From Microvelia longipes (Eukaryota > Arthropoda > Insecta > Hemiptera > Veliidae), in contig JACMZG010001908.1 of assembly GCA_018340805.1 (NCBI GenBank), positions 12,223,625-12,287,624 of the forward strand: DNA of 64,000 nucleotides, given 5' to 3'. How positions within the stretch are numbered: the first letter of the stretch is position 1; the number at the start of each line of letters is the position of its first letter. The notes beneath the pieces were generated by a model. That model made no database searches. It saw nothing but the letters and a program-made list of their open reading frames with translations, and was not told the origin of the DNA. The translations under genes and the position numbers were made by a program. Of the stretch, positions 11,140 to 25,738 are shown piece by piece.

Positions 11140-11460
11140 GCTTATGAGGTTGTTCGGATGACGGAAGTTGAGGGTGGGAGTGAGCGGAATCGGTTCCTAT
11201 TGGCTTCCTGATAACAAAAATATATGTCCGAAAAAAGTTTATATATATATGTATATATATATATATATATTGTATATATATATGTGTAAGTAAGAGTTTC
11301 TACCCTTTCGTATGGCGAACGATAACTCTCGAAGGCGTTCTCAATTGAAACGAAACTTTGCAAATCGCGAGATGTTGAGGAGGTTACGAGGCCTATTGTT
11401 TATAAAAAAATTATGACGTCATCAATCAAAGTTATGACGTCATGAAAACTTGAAATGGCT
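11140..11460. repeat. Dispersed repeat family with internal (TA)n
   Basis: Blocks GTTCGGATG, ATGGCGAACGATAACTCT, CAATTGAAACGAAACTT, CGCGAGATGTTG and TATGACGTCAT occur in the same order at 33890-34450. In both loci a (TA)n tract (here 11241-11284) separates the outer and inner blocks. Confidence 0.55.
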
Positions 11461-11464
11461 TTAA

Positions 11465-12330
11465 AACAAGGTATTTCGTGTTTAGGTAGACGGCTAGCTG
11501 AATCGATTAAGACCAATTTCAGCTCAATCGAACCATCACAAATGGCGCAATCGGTATACATATATATATAATCTTGTATATATGTATACGTCCAGGTCAA
11601 AGACTTGTACGATATCTGTTGGGTTTAGTAGTGTTAGAGGGTGGGAATATAGTATAAAATGGACCCTCTACCTCTTGCTCCATCCTGGTAAGCCTGCTGT
11701 CCCAGAGAGACAGGACAAAAATGACTTCCACTAAACCGCCGAACAAAGCAGGCCGTAAAGCGGAAGAACCTCGAAGTAGTCTTTATATGGTCGAAGTCAT
11801 TCTAAAACGATTGCGACCGGTTTCAGCTCAATCAGACAATCCTAAGATAGATGGTTCACTCCCGAGTGTAGTAGGAACACTCAATTGACAAGTTTGTGTT
11901 TATGATTTAAGTTGGGGGTCTCATCACTATAGTCTTGAATAGCGCTAGTAGTAAAAATATATTTGCTCTATTCTCTACTAGATTGTGCTGTAGTATTTTT
12001 TTTAAAAACAAACAATTGCCAATCGTTTAGTAAAATAAAAAAAAGTAAACAAAGATCTATGTAAAAAAATATGTGACAGTTTCACGCTGTCACCACTAGA
12101 CTGTACTACTTGAGCCTCCTGCATCCCATCAACTATTTTTTTTTAAATCTTTGAGTGACCATCTATGTTAATATTGTTTATCTATGATCCTAAGTGACGG
12201 AAACGGTATTTTTATTTAAAAACAAAAATCATGAATATATTTTTGTTTATAATGTTTCTTAATTTTAATATTATAGCATACTATTAATAATAGAGTATTA
12301 ATAAAATCTCAATTAGTAAAATCAAGTTTG
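11465..12330. other. Gene-free stretch with diverged repeats
   Basis: Two related blocks containing TTTCAGCTCAATC (11517, 11820) suggest an old duplication. A TATAAA at 11655 and a 56-codon frame from 11721 lie within this repeat-like DNA and are not judged to be a gene. Confidence 0.4.
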
Positions 12331-12340
12331 TGAGAAAGCC

Positions 12341-12565
12341 ACTCAGGCCCGCGAAGCGGGCCTGTGTGGAGAGGCTGTGAAAATTCGCTAGGTACATGGC
12401 AAAATGCCATGTAACAAGAACAATAATGAAACAACACATCATACAAAACAACAACAATGGCCGCAGGGAGGCCCGGGCCGCGAAGCGGCCCGGTGGGCCG
12501 ACGCTGCGGAGCGGACGAGGCGCGAAGCGCCGAGGCCGCGTAGCGGCTACGGGCCGAAGGCCCGT
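12341..12565. repeat. GC-rich cluster of GAA-loop hairpins
   Basis: An abrupt G+C-rich island made of short perfect palindromes with 3-nt centres: CCCGCGAAGCGGG (12348-12360), GGGCCGCGAAGCGGCCC (12475-12491), GGCGCGAAGCGCC (12519-12531), CCGCGTAGCGG (12535-12545) and GGGCCGAAGGCCC (12551-12563). A plainer insert at 12365-12455 separates the first from the rest. The sequence GCGAAGC is known to form an unusually stable DNA mini-hairpin. Confidence 0.75.
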
Positions 12566-12918
12566 ATTTATTTTACTAATAATATCACCACAAAGTTAAT
12601 ATGTCGAACTAATAAAACAAATTTAAGTTTTAAAGACAAAAGTTACCTTTAAGCTCTAAATTCTTATAAAAAAAAGTATAAAATTAATTAATATTTTTAT
12701 ATATTTAAAATTTAAATTAATCTATAAAGTTATTTAAAAAAATTATTTCCTTGCCTGAACCATTGTTTTTATATAATTTTTGCAACAAACCTGCTCGGCT
12801 TGTGAGCCCCCCCCCCCCGGCACTCCTATGCAGCCATACTAAAAATACATATTTTTCAACGAAAAACAAAGCAATAATGAGCCTAGATATGAAGGCGTAG
12901 ATATAATTTCATAATTTA

Positions 12919-13078
12919 AAGAAAATAGCCATGGATCAAAGTGAGACATCACTGCACTAAGAAAATAGCCATAGATCAAAGTGAGACATCATGGAACTAA
13001 GAAAATAGCCATAGATCAAAGTGAGACATCACTGCACTAAGAAAATAGCCATGATCAAAGTGGACATGCACTAGAAAA
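12919..13078. repeat. 40-bp minisatellite, 4 copies
   Basis: Four units of 40 bp starting AAGAAAATAGCCAT and containing GATCAAAGTGAGACATCA; the last is shortened by several small deletions. Confidence 0.85.
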
Positions 13079-13139
13079 TAAATCATATGCAATGGCCCTC
13101 TTTTTATAAAATTTCTTTTGAAAAAAATCACTGATTGGG

Positions 13140-14352
13140 TAGGCGTCATAGCGGGAGACGAACATTGGTATCATGAGATAGAATACTAAATTCTATCTAA
13201 ATTGGATAGTTATCTGATTTTTTGCAATTATTAAAAAAAAGTATACAAGGCATCTGATATAAATTATACTAATTCTGACAATGTAATAAAACTTGGCACA
13301 AATGTTGGTCTATGTATGACTGAATACATGAGTCCCAATTCTTAAACCAATCAAGATGTATTATATGATTTTAATATATTAATGATTTTTCGAAATATTT
13401 GGTTAGTCATTATTGCGGGTTAATGACGTCATAAAAAACAGGAAAGCACAAATAGACCTAAAACTTAAATTTGAAAGACACTGGAAGAGACAATAATAAC
13501 GGTATCCGGAAATAAGTACACGAAAAAAATTCACGGAAAAAACCGTTTCAGCTGTTTTTAAGATCTCCTGAGTAGTTCAAGAAGTTGTCTGTCTGTGTGT
13601 GACTGTTATCATTGTAGCTATCACTGTATTTATGCTAGACGGTTGAAACTGCGTACAACTCTCTAGCATAAATACACTTGGAGTGACAATGATTACGGTA
13701 TCCGAAAAAAGTTCACGGGGAAAAATACAGGAACAAAAATACAATGGAAAAAAAGAACACGGAAAAATGTTGTGATCAATTAGATATTTTTCGAGCAAGT
13801 AGCCATAAAATCAGTCTATAGACGTAGTTGTGCTATTCGGAAAACAATTTTTATGACGTTCTTAACCTGCAATAATGACTCAGCAAAAATTTCTAAAAAT
13901 CATAAAACGCAGTAAAAAATTATGCGATACGATTGAGATTCGGCACGCATGTGGCTATGTATAAGACTAATATATGTGCCAACTTTCATCTCTTTATGAG
14001 TATTAGTTCAATGTTTATCGAATGACTTGTGTGCGTTTTTCAAAAAAATCTGTAAATAATACAATTGAGTTGAAGTTTTGATCCAATACAACAAGTATTG
14101 GTTTTTGTTGGATCATAAAAGTTAAGCAGCATCTAACGTGGTCAGTGCCTGGATGGGTGACCGCAGGGAATGAAAGTAACGAATTTACTTTTAAATGACA
14201 AGCGCAAGCGTAGCGAGTCCAAGGACGTGTTGCAAAATAAATTTGACGACTTATATGTATATTCTGAGGACGAGCTAAGCGAGTCTGAAGTAGGAAGTAT
14301 GAGCGGAGCGAATCTGATGAGATGAGGAGAAGTTTTGAGGAATCCCGTACCC
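13140..14352 (+). mobile_element. Composite repeat with 5S rRNA-like module, copy B
   Basis: The right part (13565-14352) matches 36540-37195 in order: CTCCTGAG, TTGTCTGTCTGT, GTATTTATGCTAG, a TGACGT...ACCTGCAATAATGACTCA block, TTGAG-GGCACG blocks, a CAACAAGTATT block, then the 5S-like module (14110-14170: GTTAAGCAGCATCTAACGTG, GCCTGGATGGGTGACCGC) and a tail ending CGTACCCGA. The left part (13250-13440) contains an inverted copy of the CGGGTTAATGACGTCAT segment, so this locus is also a partial fold-back. GTATTTATGCTAGA and its complement at 13630-13677 form a hairpin. No coding sequence was found. Confidence 0.65.
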
Positions 14353-14360
14353 GAATTTTT

Positions 14361-14475
14361 CCGTGTATTTTTTTCTTGAGTACTTTTTTTCCGTGTATTT
14401 TTTTCTTGAGTACTTTTTTTTCGTGTATTTTTTTCTTGAGTACTTTTTTCTTGAGTATTTTTTTTTTTCCCTGTA
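14361..14475. repeat. 30-bp minisatellite, about 3.5 copies
   Basis: Units start at 14361, 14391 and about 14421, each with CGTGTATTTTTTTCTTGAGT. It directly follows copy B of the 5S-like element, so it may be an expanded tail. It creates overlapping long open frames on both strands that are not genes. Confidence 0.85.
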
Positions 14476-14895
14476 CTTTTTTCTGTTTAGAAAAAAAGGT
14501 CTTAAGAAACGGATACTTCCAGTGTTGTCCATGTTTCGGTTTTTTGGAAAACACAATAATTTTCCTATATAACCTGCAATATAAATTAGGAGAAGTAAAA
14601 CAAATGCTGAAGATATTCTTTCGGACTCCCTCTTTCAGTTCTATTCTCTATAACTCAAACTAACAAGTCACCATACATAGAGTCATTCTACTACACTGTT
14701 ACATCATATTAACCTTTATTATTTCAAACTTTTTCATAATAAAAATTAAATAAAAGAATTTAATAAAGACGGAACAAAAAAAAGAAGAAGATACCAAATT
14801 AAAAAAATTAAAAAGTTTGACATTTGACTAGTGGGCAGTATCGGGATGTATGGATCGATGTGGTCGTCCTCGTGGTCAAATTTAACAGTGACCAC

Positions 14896-14933
14896 TATAA
14901 AAGCCAAAACATATTAAATTTTAAGCATCAGTT
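14896..14933 (+). promoter_or_regulatory. TATA box and initiator of the cuticle gene
   Basis: TATAAAAG at 14896-14903 is followed 34 nt later by TCAGTT with the likely start A at 14930. This matches the arthropod TATA plus TCAGTY initiator arrangement. The predicted 5' UTR is 34 nt, ending at the ATG at 14964. Confidence 0.8.
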
Positions 14934-14963
14934 AAGTCTCATCCCAGTAGCGACAAGATCACA

Positions 14964-18180
<3,217 letters not shown>

Positions 18181-19840
18181 ACTAGTTACCACCAACATGT
18201 GATATAATGTAAATACATGATATTTTTGTTAAACAAAAACCTTTATTTGTTGTTATATTTATATTTTTAAGAAAAGCACTTCCCCTATAACAAACAATAT
18301 CAAGAAGTGTCTTTAAATATTATTGGATTCAGCTATTTTTTTTAAATGTACGTAGTTATTTAAAAAACTCTCATCTTTTAGCGATATTTTACAGAAATTG
18401 CACACACTGCCTAGAAACAATCCTAGAAAGAACTAAGATAGTGACGGAATCAGTTCTGCGAAATCAGTTCACATCTAATAAGTTGGCTTCACTAAAGCCA
18501 ACTTACATTGCAAAAATATGCAATGGAAAAAGATTGAATTTCCTTTAACTCTTTATAGACTAATTCGTTATTGTTTATTCAATTAATAATAAAGACAATT
18601 CTGCATCGATATTCTTTAATAACAATTAATTAAAGGAATATATATATATAACACAAAAAATAGAAATAATATTACAATTCAAAAATAATTGCTACTTGAA
18701 TATATAACATAAAGAATAAAAATAGTTTATTCATAAAAAACCTAAAATATATTAACAATCACCTCAAAATGAATATTTATTAGCTATGAGCATAGCTCGT
18801 AATTCATTATATAAAGAAGTTAAAAGAGAAATAAATGTTTAATAATAAAAAAATAACAATAATAAAATAATAATTACCAGAATAATAAAAGAAAAAAAAT
18901 ACATAATAATAATTGAATTTAGTATACCTTAAATAAGTTATTGTTGTTATTTTGTTTATAAAATAATTATTTTTGATTAATTTAATAACATATAAAACTG
19001 GTTTTTTAATATATTTTTGTTAATTAAAATACATTGTATAATAAATCATCAAAAAGAAAACTTTTGAAAAATGCAAAAAATAATTTACCACGAATAAGGG
19101 AATTTTCTTAAGCTTATAATAAATTTAAAATATGTAAAGTTGAAGGAAAAATGGATCAATATATTAATATACATGAATATTGTTTACATTAATATTCTGA
19201 ACGCGAAAGGGTAAAGAAGATTTTGAGTAAGCAGGGGGGGGGGCGGTGAGAGGAAAATTTCGTATAAGAGCCCTTTGTCCTAAAGTTAACCCTTTTGTAG
19301 TTGAAATATGGAATATGGTAACGTATTTTCATTTTCACGTTCCTCCCCACTTCAAAAAAAAATTGACTCTTTTTCATAATTTATGGGTTTTCGGGAGTTG
19401 ATTATCTTACTAAAAAAGAGAAAAATGAGGTTGACTTTTGAGATGGTACTTGAAAATGAAAAAATAATAAACAGCTAAGAAACATTTTATACAGGGCCTT
19501 CTTATTTATCTTGCATTTTTTGTAAGATACTTCAACTCAAAAAAAATAAATGAGGAGCAATATATTTTCAACATCATATGTAAAATATGAAAAAAACTGT
19601 AAAGGCGGAATGAATTTGTGAAGTAGTCAAAATGTACATATGAATAACAGTGTAATAAAATTATAAGGTTCTTCCTGGAATTTTGGATTACCTTACTTTA
19701 TAAATTCTAAATTGATAAGAATATAAAGTTTTTTACTTTACTTAAAATCCTGAATCACTTAGAATATACAGATCTTTACTCAAAATCCTAAATTACTATG
19801 AAAACAAACTTCATTACTTAAAGATTCCCATGAAAGCCTA
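18181..19840. other. Gene-free A+T-rich stretch
   Basis: Cuticle gene 3' flank, then very A+T-rich DNA with a poly-G run near 19234-19241. No further feature was supported. Confidence 0.5.
18480..18504. repeat. Perfect 10-bp hairpin downstream of cuticle gene
   Basis: AAGTTGGCTT, loop CACTA, then AAGCCAACTT, 300 bp after the stop codon. It could lie in or just past the 3' end of the transcript; no canonical AATAAA was seen close to the stop. Confidence 0.6.
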
Positions 19841-19849
19841 TACTCACTA

Positions 19850-21960
19850 TGACCAAGAGACCTATTAAAGGCCAACTTTTAGGACTCAGTCATAGAAGGA
19901 GTAAAACAATGATCGAACCGAAACCAAGCAGAGCTCTTCTTGTACAGATGAAGTACCTGGCTGGGCTGCTGCAAGTTCAACAACAACAGGATTTGGACAT
20001 TATGGCTCCCCTCCTTTGCAGCATATTCAGAGCAAAAATACCTAAATCACAAAAATCACATTTCTGAACTGTGGAAATCCGCCTTGGTCACTATTATACC
20101 TAAACCTGGACGAGTTTCATACACGGAGGGTATGTTTTCTTTTCAAAACCATGGAGATAAATTATAGATACGCATATCCATGAAACGGAACTTATTACAA
20201 GACCATTGCACAAATATTATTTTGCTTATTAAGCTGGTAATACTTGCAAAAGGGCATTACATTTTGTTGTTGACAAGATTAAAGATGTTTTTTAAATCAA
20301 AGGTTGTGTTGTAAGCGCTTTTCTCCATATTGAATAAGAATTTAATAACACTCCTTTCTAAACTATACCGTCTTCTCTAGGGGAGCGTGGCGTTGAAGAC
20401 TCTGTCTGTAGATGGATAGCCACTATGCTTCTTAGAAGAAGAGTTATAGTTTCCATGGCTAGAAGAACAGCTGAAGCCCGAGTCACCAGGGGATGCTCAC
20501 AGAGTGGAATGTTATCTCCTTTACTGTGGGACCTTGCGGGGACGGCATACTTAGCTGTCTTAACAGTAAAGGCTTCTTTGTCATAGGATACGCTGATGAC
20601 TTAGTCATCCATATCTCTGGCAAGTTGATAAATACAGCCCTAAAGATCATTCAAATACCAATAAGGCTAATTGAAAACTGGTGCAAACAGGTAAGACTTA
20701 CAGTGAACCCTGCTAAAACTGCATTTGTAATATTCACCAAACAAACGAAACCACACGCTGTGAGGCCCCTTTACTGTATGGTGAACTACAGCTGTCTGAT
20801 CAGGTCAGATATCTAGGAGTAATCCTTGATAGGAAAATAAGCTGGAAAATATTGCTTATAAATCTAAACTTTCTCCAGATCCAAGCCTTCTACTTATTGG
20901 AGAGGTAGCACTTATAACAAAAATTACTAAAAACCTGTAAATAGCAAAAAAGTAATAATAATAAATGTACTAACAAATTTATTGAAATGTATTAATCGTG
21001 TATTTTTATTTGCAAATAAAATTATATTATTATTATTATTATTATTATTATTACTGATTTTAATGGCAGTCCGCAAAGCTGCAGGAAAAATCTGGGGTCT
21101 CAAACCTAGAGTACTGCGTCAATAGTTCTCATTGACGCAGATACCATTAATAGTGGTCAGACCTCTAATTACCTTTATTACCTATTATGCCCTCGTGTGG
21201 TATTCTTAAGTCAACCAAGCCAATGCAATCAACAATTGAACTTCAGCACCTAAACTATTTATTTATTACAGGGTCCATGAACTCAGCACCAACTACTGCT
21301 CTAGAAGTCATTCTGAGGCTTCCACCACTTCATTTCTTGGCTAGGTTGGCAGCTTATAGACTAGGAACTGGAAATCCCTATTATTAGAGGTCACTCTAAA
21401 ATAGTAAATGTGGTTTAGAGTCCCATACTCGAAATGAACTCTGATTACATGACTTCTCATTAATCATATGAACACCTTTACACTTAGGTGTGAAAGTTAT
21501 AATGGGGACCCACCTCAATCCTTTGGTGACGCTGCATTGTAAACAGATGGATCCAGGATGGACTGTGATTCTATAAATGGCATATATGAGACTAATATTA
21601 ATATCAAAACCTCATATCCTTCAGGAAAGCCACAGTGTTCTAGGCGGAAATATTTGCTATTAATGCCCACTTAATAGAAAATATTAAAAATAATTTGCAC
21701 AGACTTCTATAAATATTATTACTGATAGCTAAGCTGTCATCAAAGCTCTTTATTCATACAAAGTTAACTCTAAGCTTGTCTGGCAATGCTAACAACACAT
21801 CTTGACTCTGTAACTCAACAATGATGTAGCAATTCGATGGGTGCCTAGCCATAAAGGAATTTCAAGACAACAAGCAAGCAGTTATACAAAGAAGAGGTCT
21901 GAGGCTACTCCTGTGGGTCCCAAAACCTCTAGTCCCAAAGCCCATATCTCATACTTATAA
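19850..21960 (+). mobile_element. Decayed LINE with RT and RNase H
   Basis: Fragments in several frames read as a non-LTR ORF2: WKSALVTIIPKPGR (about 20070-20112), GVEDSVCRWIATMLLRRRV (20385-20445), TRGCSQSGMLSPLLWDL, GYADDLVIHISG (20585-20622, with the catalytic YADD), LTVNPAKTAFVIFTKQTK and QVRYLGVILDRKISWK. After an interruption come VRKAAGKIWGLKPRVLRQ and an RNase H region: TDGSRMD near 21548, AEIFAINAHLIEN near 21640, ITDS near 21720 and VAIRWVPSHKGIS near 21830. An RNase H after the RT points to the I/LOA/R1 side of LINEs. Many stops and frameshifts make it dead; the start is approximate. Confidence 0.75.
20860..21055 (+). repeat. Insertion inside the LINE with (ATT)n tail
   Basis: Sequence that does not fit the ORF2 protein separates the KISWK and VRKAAGK blocks, and it ends in a 30-bp (TAT)n tract at 21020-21053. 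It is probably a short retroposed element nested in the LINE. Confidence 0.5.
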
Positions 21961-22305
21961 TTTTAAGTATTCTTTATAAAATGGAACAATAATAAATAAT
22001 ATGAATTGACTTAAACTTTAAAACATAAATAAGATAGATAAAAATACTTGTTTGAAGAAAATATACAGATTTTTAACTTTATTAAAGTACATAATAAAAT
22101 ATGTATTAAAGGAAAAATATAAAACCCCTGTAAAATGTAAGCAGACTAAATCATCAAAGCTTAAATGTTTTGCGGATTTGCTATTTATGCTGAAAATATG
22201 ATTTATTATTCAGAAGGTTGTTTGAAGTCAATTGCTTTTGTGGTAAAGAAATGTATATTTGTATAAGTAGGGATTTTTTTAATTGGTTATAACTGATAAA
22301 TATGG

Positions 22306-22625
22306 GTAAGGGGTACCTCGGAGCTTTTCCTCACCATATCGGATTAGTAACATTACTGTAATATAAAATAAATTAATAATTCAAACAATAACAATTAATC
22401 CGATAACAATTCTTATATTTTATATTTATAATGCTTACAATAACCAGGTTAACTCATAAGGTAATAATTAAAAGAAATACGGGTTAGCCTAATCTGAAAC
22501 TCACAACTTCAGACACGCTTTGCTCGTCCTCAGAATATGGAAATAACCAAATTTATATTTCAGAATGACACTGGACTCGCTTCGTTTATCCTTAAACAGT
22601 AATAAATTCGAGCGCGGTCATTAGG
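22306..22625 (-). mobile_element. 5S-like SINE tail, interrupted
   Basis: The minus-strand tail block TCGGAGCTTTTCCTCAC..ATCGGATT (22318-22346 on +) is split by about 125 bp of unrelated A+T-rich DNA. It resumes with ACTTCAGACACGCTTTGCTCGTCCTCAG and GGACTCGCTTCG in pieces. This matches the tails of the copies ending at 14352 and 37195. The 5S-like head is largely lost. Confidence 0.55.
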
Positions 22626-22629
22626 GGGA

Positions 22630-24230
22630 TGTGTTCGTGCAACTCATATTTTTTAAAGTTATATAATTCTTGTTAATAATTTTTAATTTCTTGGCCTTTT
22701 AGTGAGTATTTCACTCAGGGTAATGGATAATCTAATTAGCTAGGTCCAGCATGGCCATCCATTTCTTTTGTGTGCTTTCTGCCTTTGCCTTCCCTCTCTC
22801 CAAGATAAGTTAGTTGGTCTTAGGAGATACTTCAAGTAGCTTAGACCCTTGACTCTCTAACCTTCACTTATGATTGTCAATATTTAGCATCATAACCGAC
22901 TTCATTACCGCGCCGGTTACGGTCACCTGAGTGTCACTTATGTGAAGATGTTCCGTTTGGCATTATTGTGGACTGTTGTCAGTGAAGAGTTGTTTGTTTG
23001 CACTGTTCGATTCGTTTATAAGGTCCCGCGAAACGCGTCGATGAATATTAGTCCTTAGTAAAACTTAGTGCTGAAGTGTTTGTGGTTACTCCACAATTAT
23101 CTGCTTTATCTTGTACTGTTTACTACTATACAGTAAGGATAAATATTAACTGTTACTGTCAGGATGACTATTAACTATCAACTGATGACTATTAAGGATC
23201 TTATACTCTCACCATTTCATCAAATGGGTAACTTATATGGCCATAACCAGGTACCTCAAGTTATATAACTCAATTTAGGTTTGTTAGGTCAGTTATAGGT
23301 CAGTCAGTTCATCTTTTATGATCTTTATTAAGATCATAAAAGATCTATTTACTTATAAAATATTGTTTTTCCTAGTTTAAGTCATACTGGTTGTTTTTGG
23401 AGAAATACTCATTTTAATTTTAATGAAATCGATGTCTTGTTTGTTTTACTTAATTATAACACTTTCATTATTCAGGTAAACTTAGATCGATGTTGTTTTT
23501 TATCGAGTTTGTAGATTTAAGTTTCCTTTGCCTTTATTATTTTAATTACAGTCCTTTATTTTGCTGCCCAAGGAGAATGTGGGTTATTCTGTTCAGTTTT
23601 AGGAACACCCATCTGCATACAAAGGATGGTAGACGGCTGAGGTTAAAACTTTGGAGCTTTCTTGTTTGAGGATTAGCAAAGCGAGTTTGAAGACGTACTG
23701 GAATATTAATTGCAACATTTATAGTTTCCTTCACCTACGATAAGAGGTGAAAGATCTGTAATGGTGATAACCGATGGTATTTTTAATGAATTCGTATAGA
23801 AATAAAGGTGTTATCAAATATTTGATTTGGAGCTATTAATTGCAATAAAAATCTTACACGAATGCAATAATTATAAAAATAAAAGTTCGAACAAATTCAA
23901 GACTATAATGCATATTAGACGACTGAATTACGTACGATATCAAGAATATCATAAAAAATTGAAAATACAATTTGTATCTGTAAATATTATGAGGAATTCC
24001 GAAGCTGACTGCATGAGTTACACGTAACTATAAACACTATAATTAGAACTAGTTTAGCCTTCTCAAGGACCTTTAGTTAAAATGTGACTATACTTAGTCT
24101 GTTTACATATCTTCCTTATCGAGATAAAGTGGAAGGGGTAAGGGAACAAATAAGATCCTATGACGTAACTAAATGCCTAAGTCTCTCAATGAAAAACAGC
24201 ATATAAGATGAAATTAAGTTGTAGGTCCTA
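22630..24230. other. Gene-free stretch
   Basis: No gene was recognised. GCGAAACGCGTCG at 23027-23039 resembles the 3' half of a hammerhead-type core (GAAA, palindromic stem, GTC), but no CTGANGA partner is found nearby. Around 23640-23690 a GAGGATTAGCAAAGCGAG block resembles the 5S-like SINE tail. Confidence 0.4.
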
Positions 24231-24234
24231 AGGT

Positions 24235-24590
24235 AAAGACAGCGAAAACAGTCTTTCAGGAGAGACTATAAGTTTGATGCGGAAATAAACGTTTAAGTCA
24301 ACCTGTAGAGACCTCCTTTAAGATAAAGTTAAAGTTTTAAGTATTTTAAAACTTTTTATAAGTTTGACGTGGAAATAAATGATTTAAGTCTTCAGGTAGA
24401 GACCGCGTTGAAATAAAAGTTAAATTTCCGAATCAAACTGATTCGGAAAATTATGTTTTACGTCATTTAGAGACCTAGGTAGTAAAGAAAAAAAAGTCTT
24501 TCAGGAGAGACTATATGTTTGACGCGGAAAAAGATATTTTAAGTCTTTATGAAGAGACCGCGTTAAAATAAAGTTTAAAATATTTTGGTG
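24235..24590. repeat. Diverged ~125-bp tandem repeat
   Basis: Three copies share TAAGTTTGACGCGGAAATAA then TTAAGTC..GTAGAGACCGCGTT; two also share GTCTTTCAGGAGAGACTATA. Starts are near 24267, 24360 and 24510. A perfect 11-bp hairpin (24425-24449, TTTCCGAATCA and complement) lies between units. Confidence 0.6.
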
Positions 24591-24795
24591 AAGATCACAA
24601 TATTCAGAAAGTAGAAGTTAAGTCTTATTATGGAATAGCTTGTTGAAGAAGGTATAATAAGTCTTCTGCGTTAATGAGGAAGTGAAAAAAAACTATTAAC
24701 GTAAACCATTTGCATTAAAACAACATTTTAAATACGAACACAATGAGAATCGTGTTATAACCTTATTCAAGATAAAACTAAAACACACAGTTAAG

Positions 24796-24823
24796 TCTGT
24801 TTTTCAACGAATTGAAAAACAGA
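24796..24823. repeat. Perfect 12-bp hairpin with CGAA loop
   Basis: TCTGTTTTTCAA, CGAA, then the exact complement. The surrounding 24600-25200 has no supported gene; the 88-codon frame at 24859 has no recognisable protein features. Confidence 0.6.
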
Positions 24824-25214
24824 TTAGAAACTGACAAGAACTACAACTAAATATTATAATGTGGAATGAAATACATAAAACGTGGAATATGCACATGACT
24901 CATTACTTAGAATTATGCGAAACAGTTATATTCCGAACTATTATTATTAATAATTCCGAAAATAAAAATATTAATAATAACACACCAAGTATTTCCTTCA
25001 AATACTTCAGAAACCTTCCCTTGAAATGGAGGGTAAAATCAACTGCCATACAAATTACCTCCTGGTACTTAACTCTAGCTTTACAATATAACTCTGCTAT
25101 ACTCTGTTACATACAATATAAATAATTGTTAGCAATTACTTTATTCTAAGTTGTAAGCTAGACTATATCTAATATTTATCAAATTAATTTAAATAATTGA
25201 TCACATTAACGCGA

Positions 25215-25615
25215 GCTAGACCTTTTACAAAAAAATTGGCAAAAATCAAGGTTATTGTTTTTCGCCAGAAAAAAGGTCCATATTCATGTTTTTGGGGCGC
25301 TAAATAGAATAAAACTGGTCAAAAGTCGATGAGACCACTCTTAGTGACCGCAAAGTCAAAAAAGTCATAATAAATTACCGGAAACTAAAATTACAGTCAT
25401 TGAAGATACAATTTTTGAGGTGGGGTGTCGTTTTCAATGTATTTTAGGGCGCTGAATAAAATAGAACCGGTCTGAATTCGATACGACTACTATAAGTGAC
25501 CAAAAAGTCGAAAAAACCAGAATAAATTACTGGAGAACTTAATACAGCCGCTAAACAACATATGTCAAGTGGGGAGTCCTTTTCGATGTTTTTTGGGCCT
25601 GTGAATTAAATAAAA
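25215..25615 (+). repeat. ~150-bp tandem repeat family
   Basis: Two full units and a part, marked by GGGCGC at 25295 and 25447 and GGGCCTGTGAAT at 25595. Each contains a GGTC..GTCGAT block, AGTGACC, AAAGTC and AATAAATTAC. A minus-strand copy lies at 32140-32345. Confidence 0.65.
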
Positions 25616-25616
25616 A

Positions 25617-25706
25617 TGGCCTGAAGTCGTTCTCGTCGACATACGACGAGAACATAAAGCCTGGGTACCTGGGTTCGAATCCTGGTAAGGTCGATATTTT
25701 TTTTAT
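25617..25706 (+). other. tRNA-like Pol III module inserted in a repeat
   Basis: Contains a perfect B box GGTTCGAATCC (25671-25681), an A-box-like TGGCCTGAAGTCG at its start, a perfect 10-bp hairpin GTTCTCGTCG / CGACGAGAAC between them, and a run of eight T at 25696 that would end Pol III transcription. The ends GGCCTGA and TAAGGTC can pair like an acceptor stem. The related locus at 32105-32165 lacks exactly this segment, so it behaves as a discrete inserted unit. No normal anticodon arm is present; it may be a tRNA-derived SINE or tRNA-like element. Confidence 0.5.
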
Positions 25707-25738
25707 CGTTTTTTATTTTATATGTTTGTAACTACAAA

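Noticed and set aside
11655..11888. TATAAA plus a 56-codon frame at 11721 as a small gene
   Set aside because: Contains TTTCAGCTCAATC blocks duplicated nearby, has no signal peptide or domain, and lies in repeat-like DNA.
12396..12652. Arg/Ala-rich frames over the GC island
   Set aside because: Composition follows the GC palindromes; overlapping frames are equally open.
14015..14663. Overlapping Lys-rich and Phe-rich frames on both strands
   Set aside because: Produced by the 30-bp minisatellite at 14361-14475.
23027..23039. GCGAAACGCGTCG as a fourth hammerhead
   Set aside because: No CTGANGA core or pairing stem I within a plausible distance upstream.
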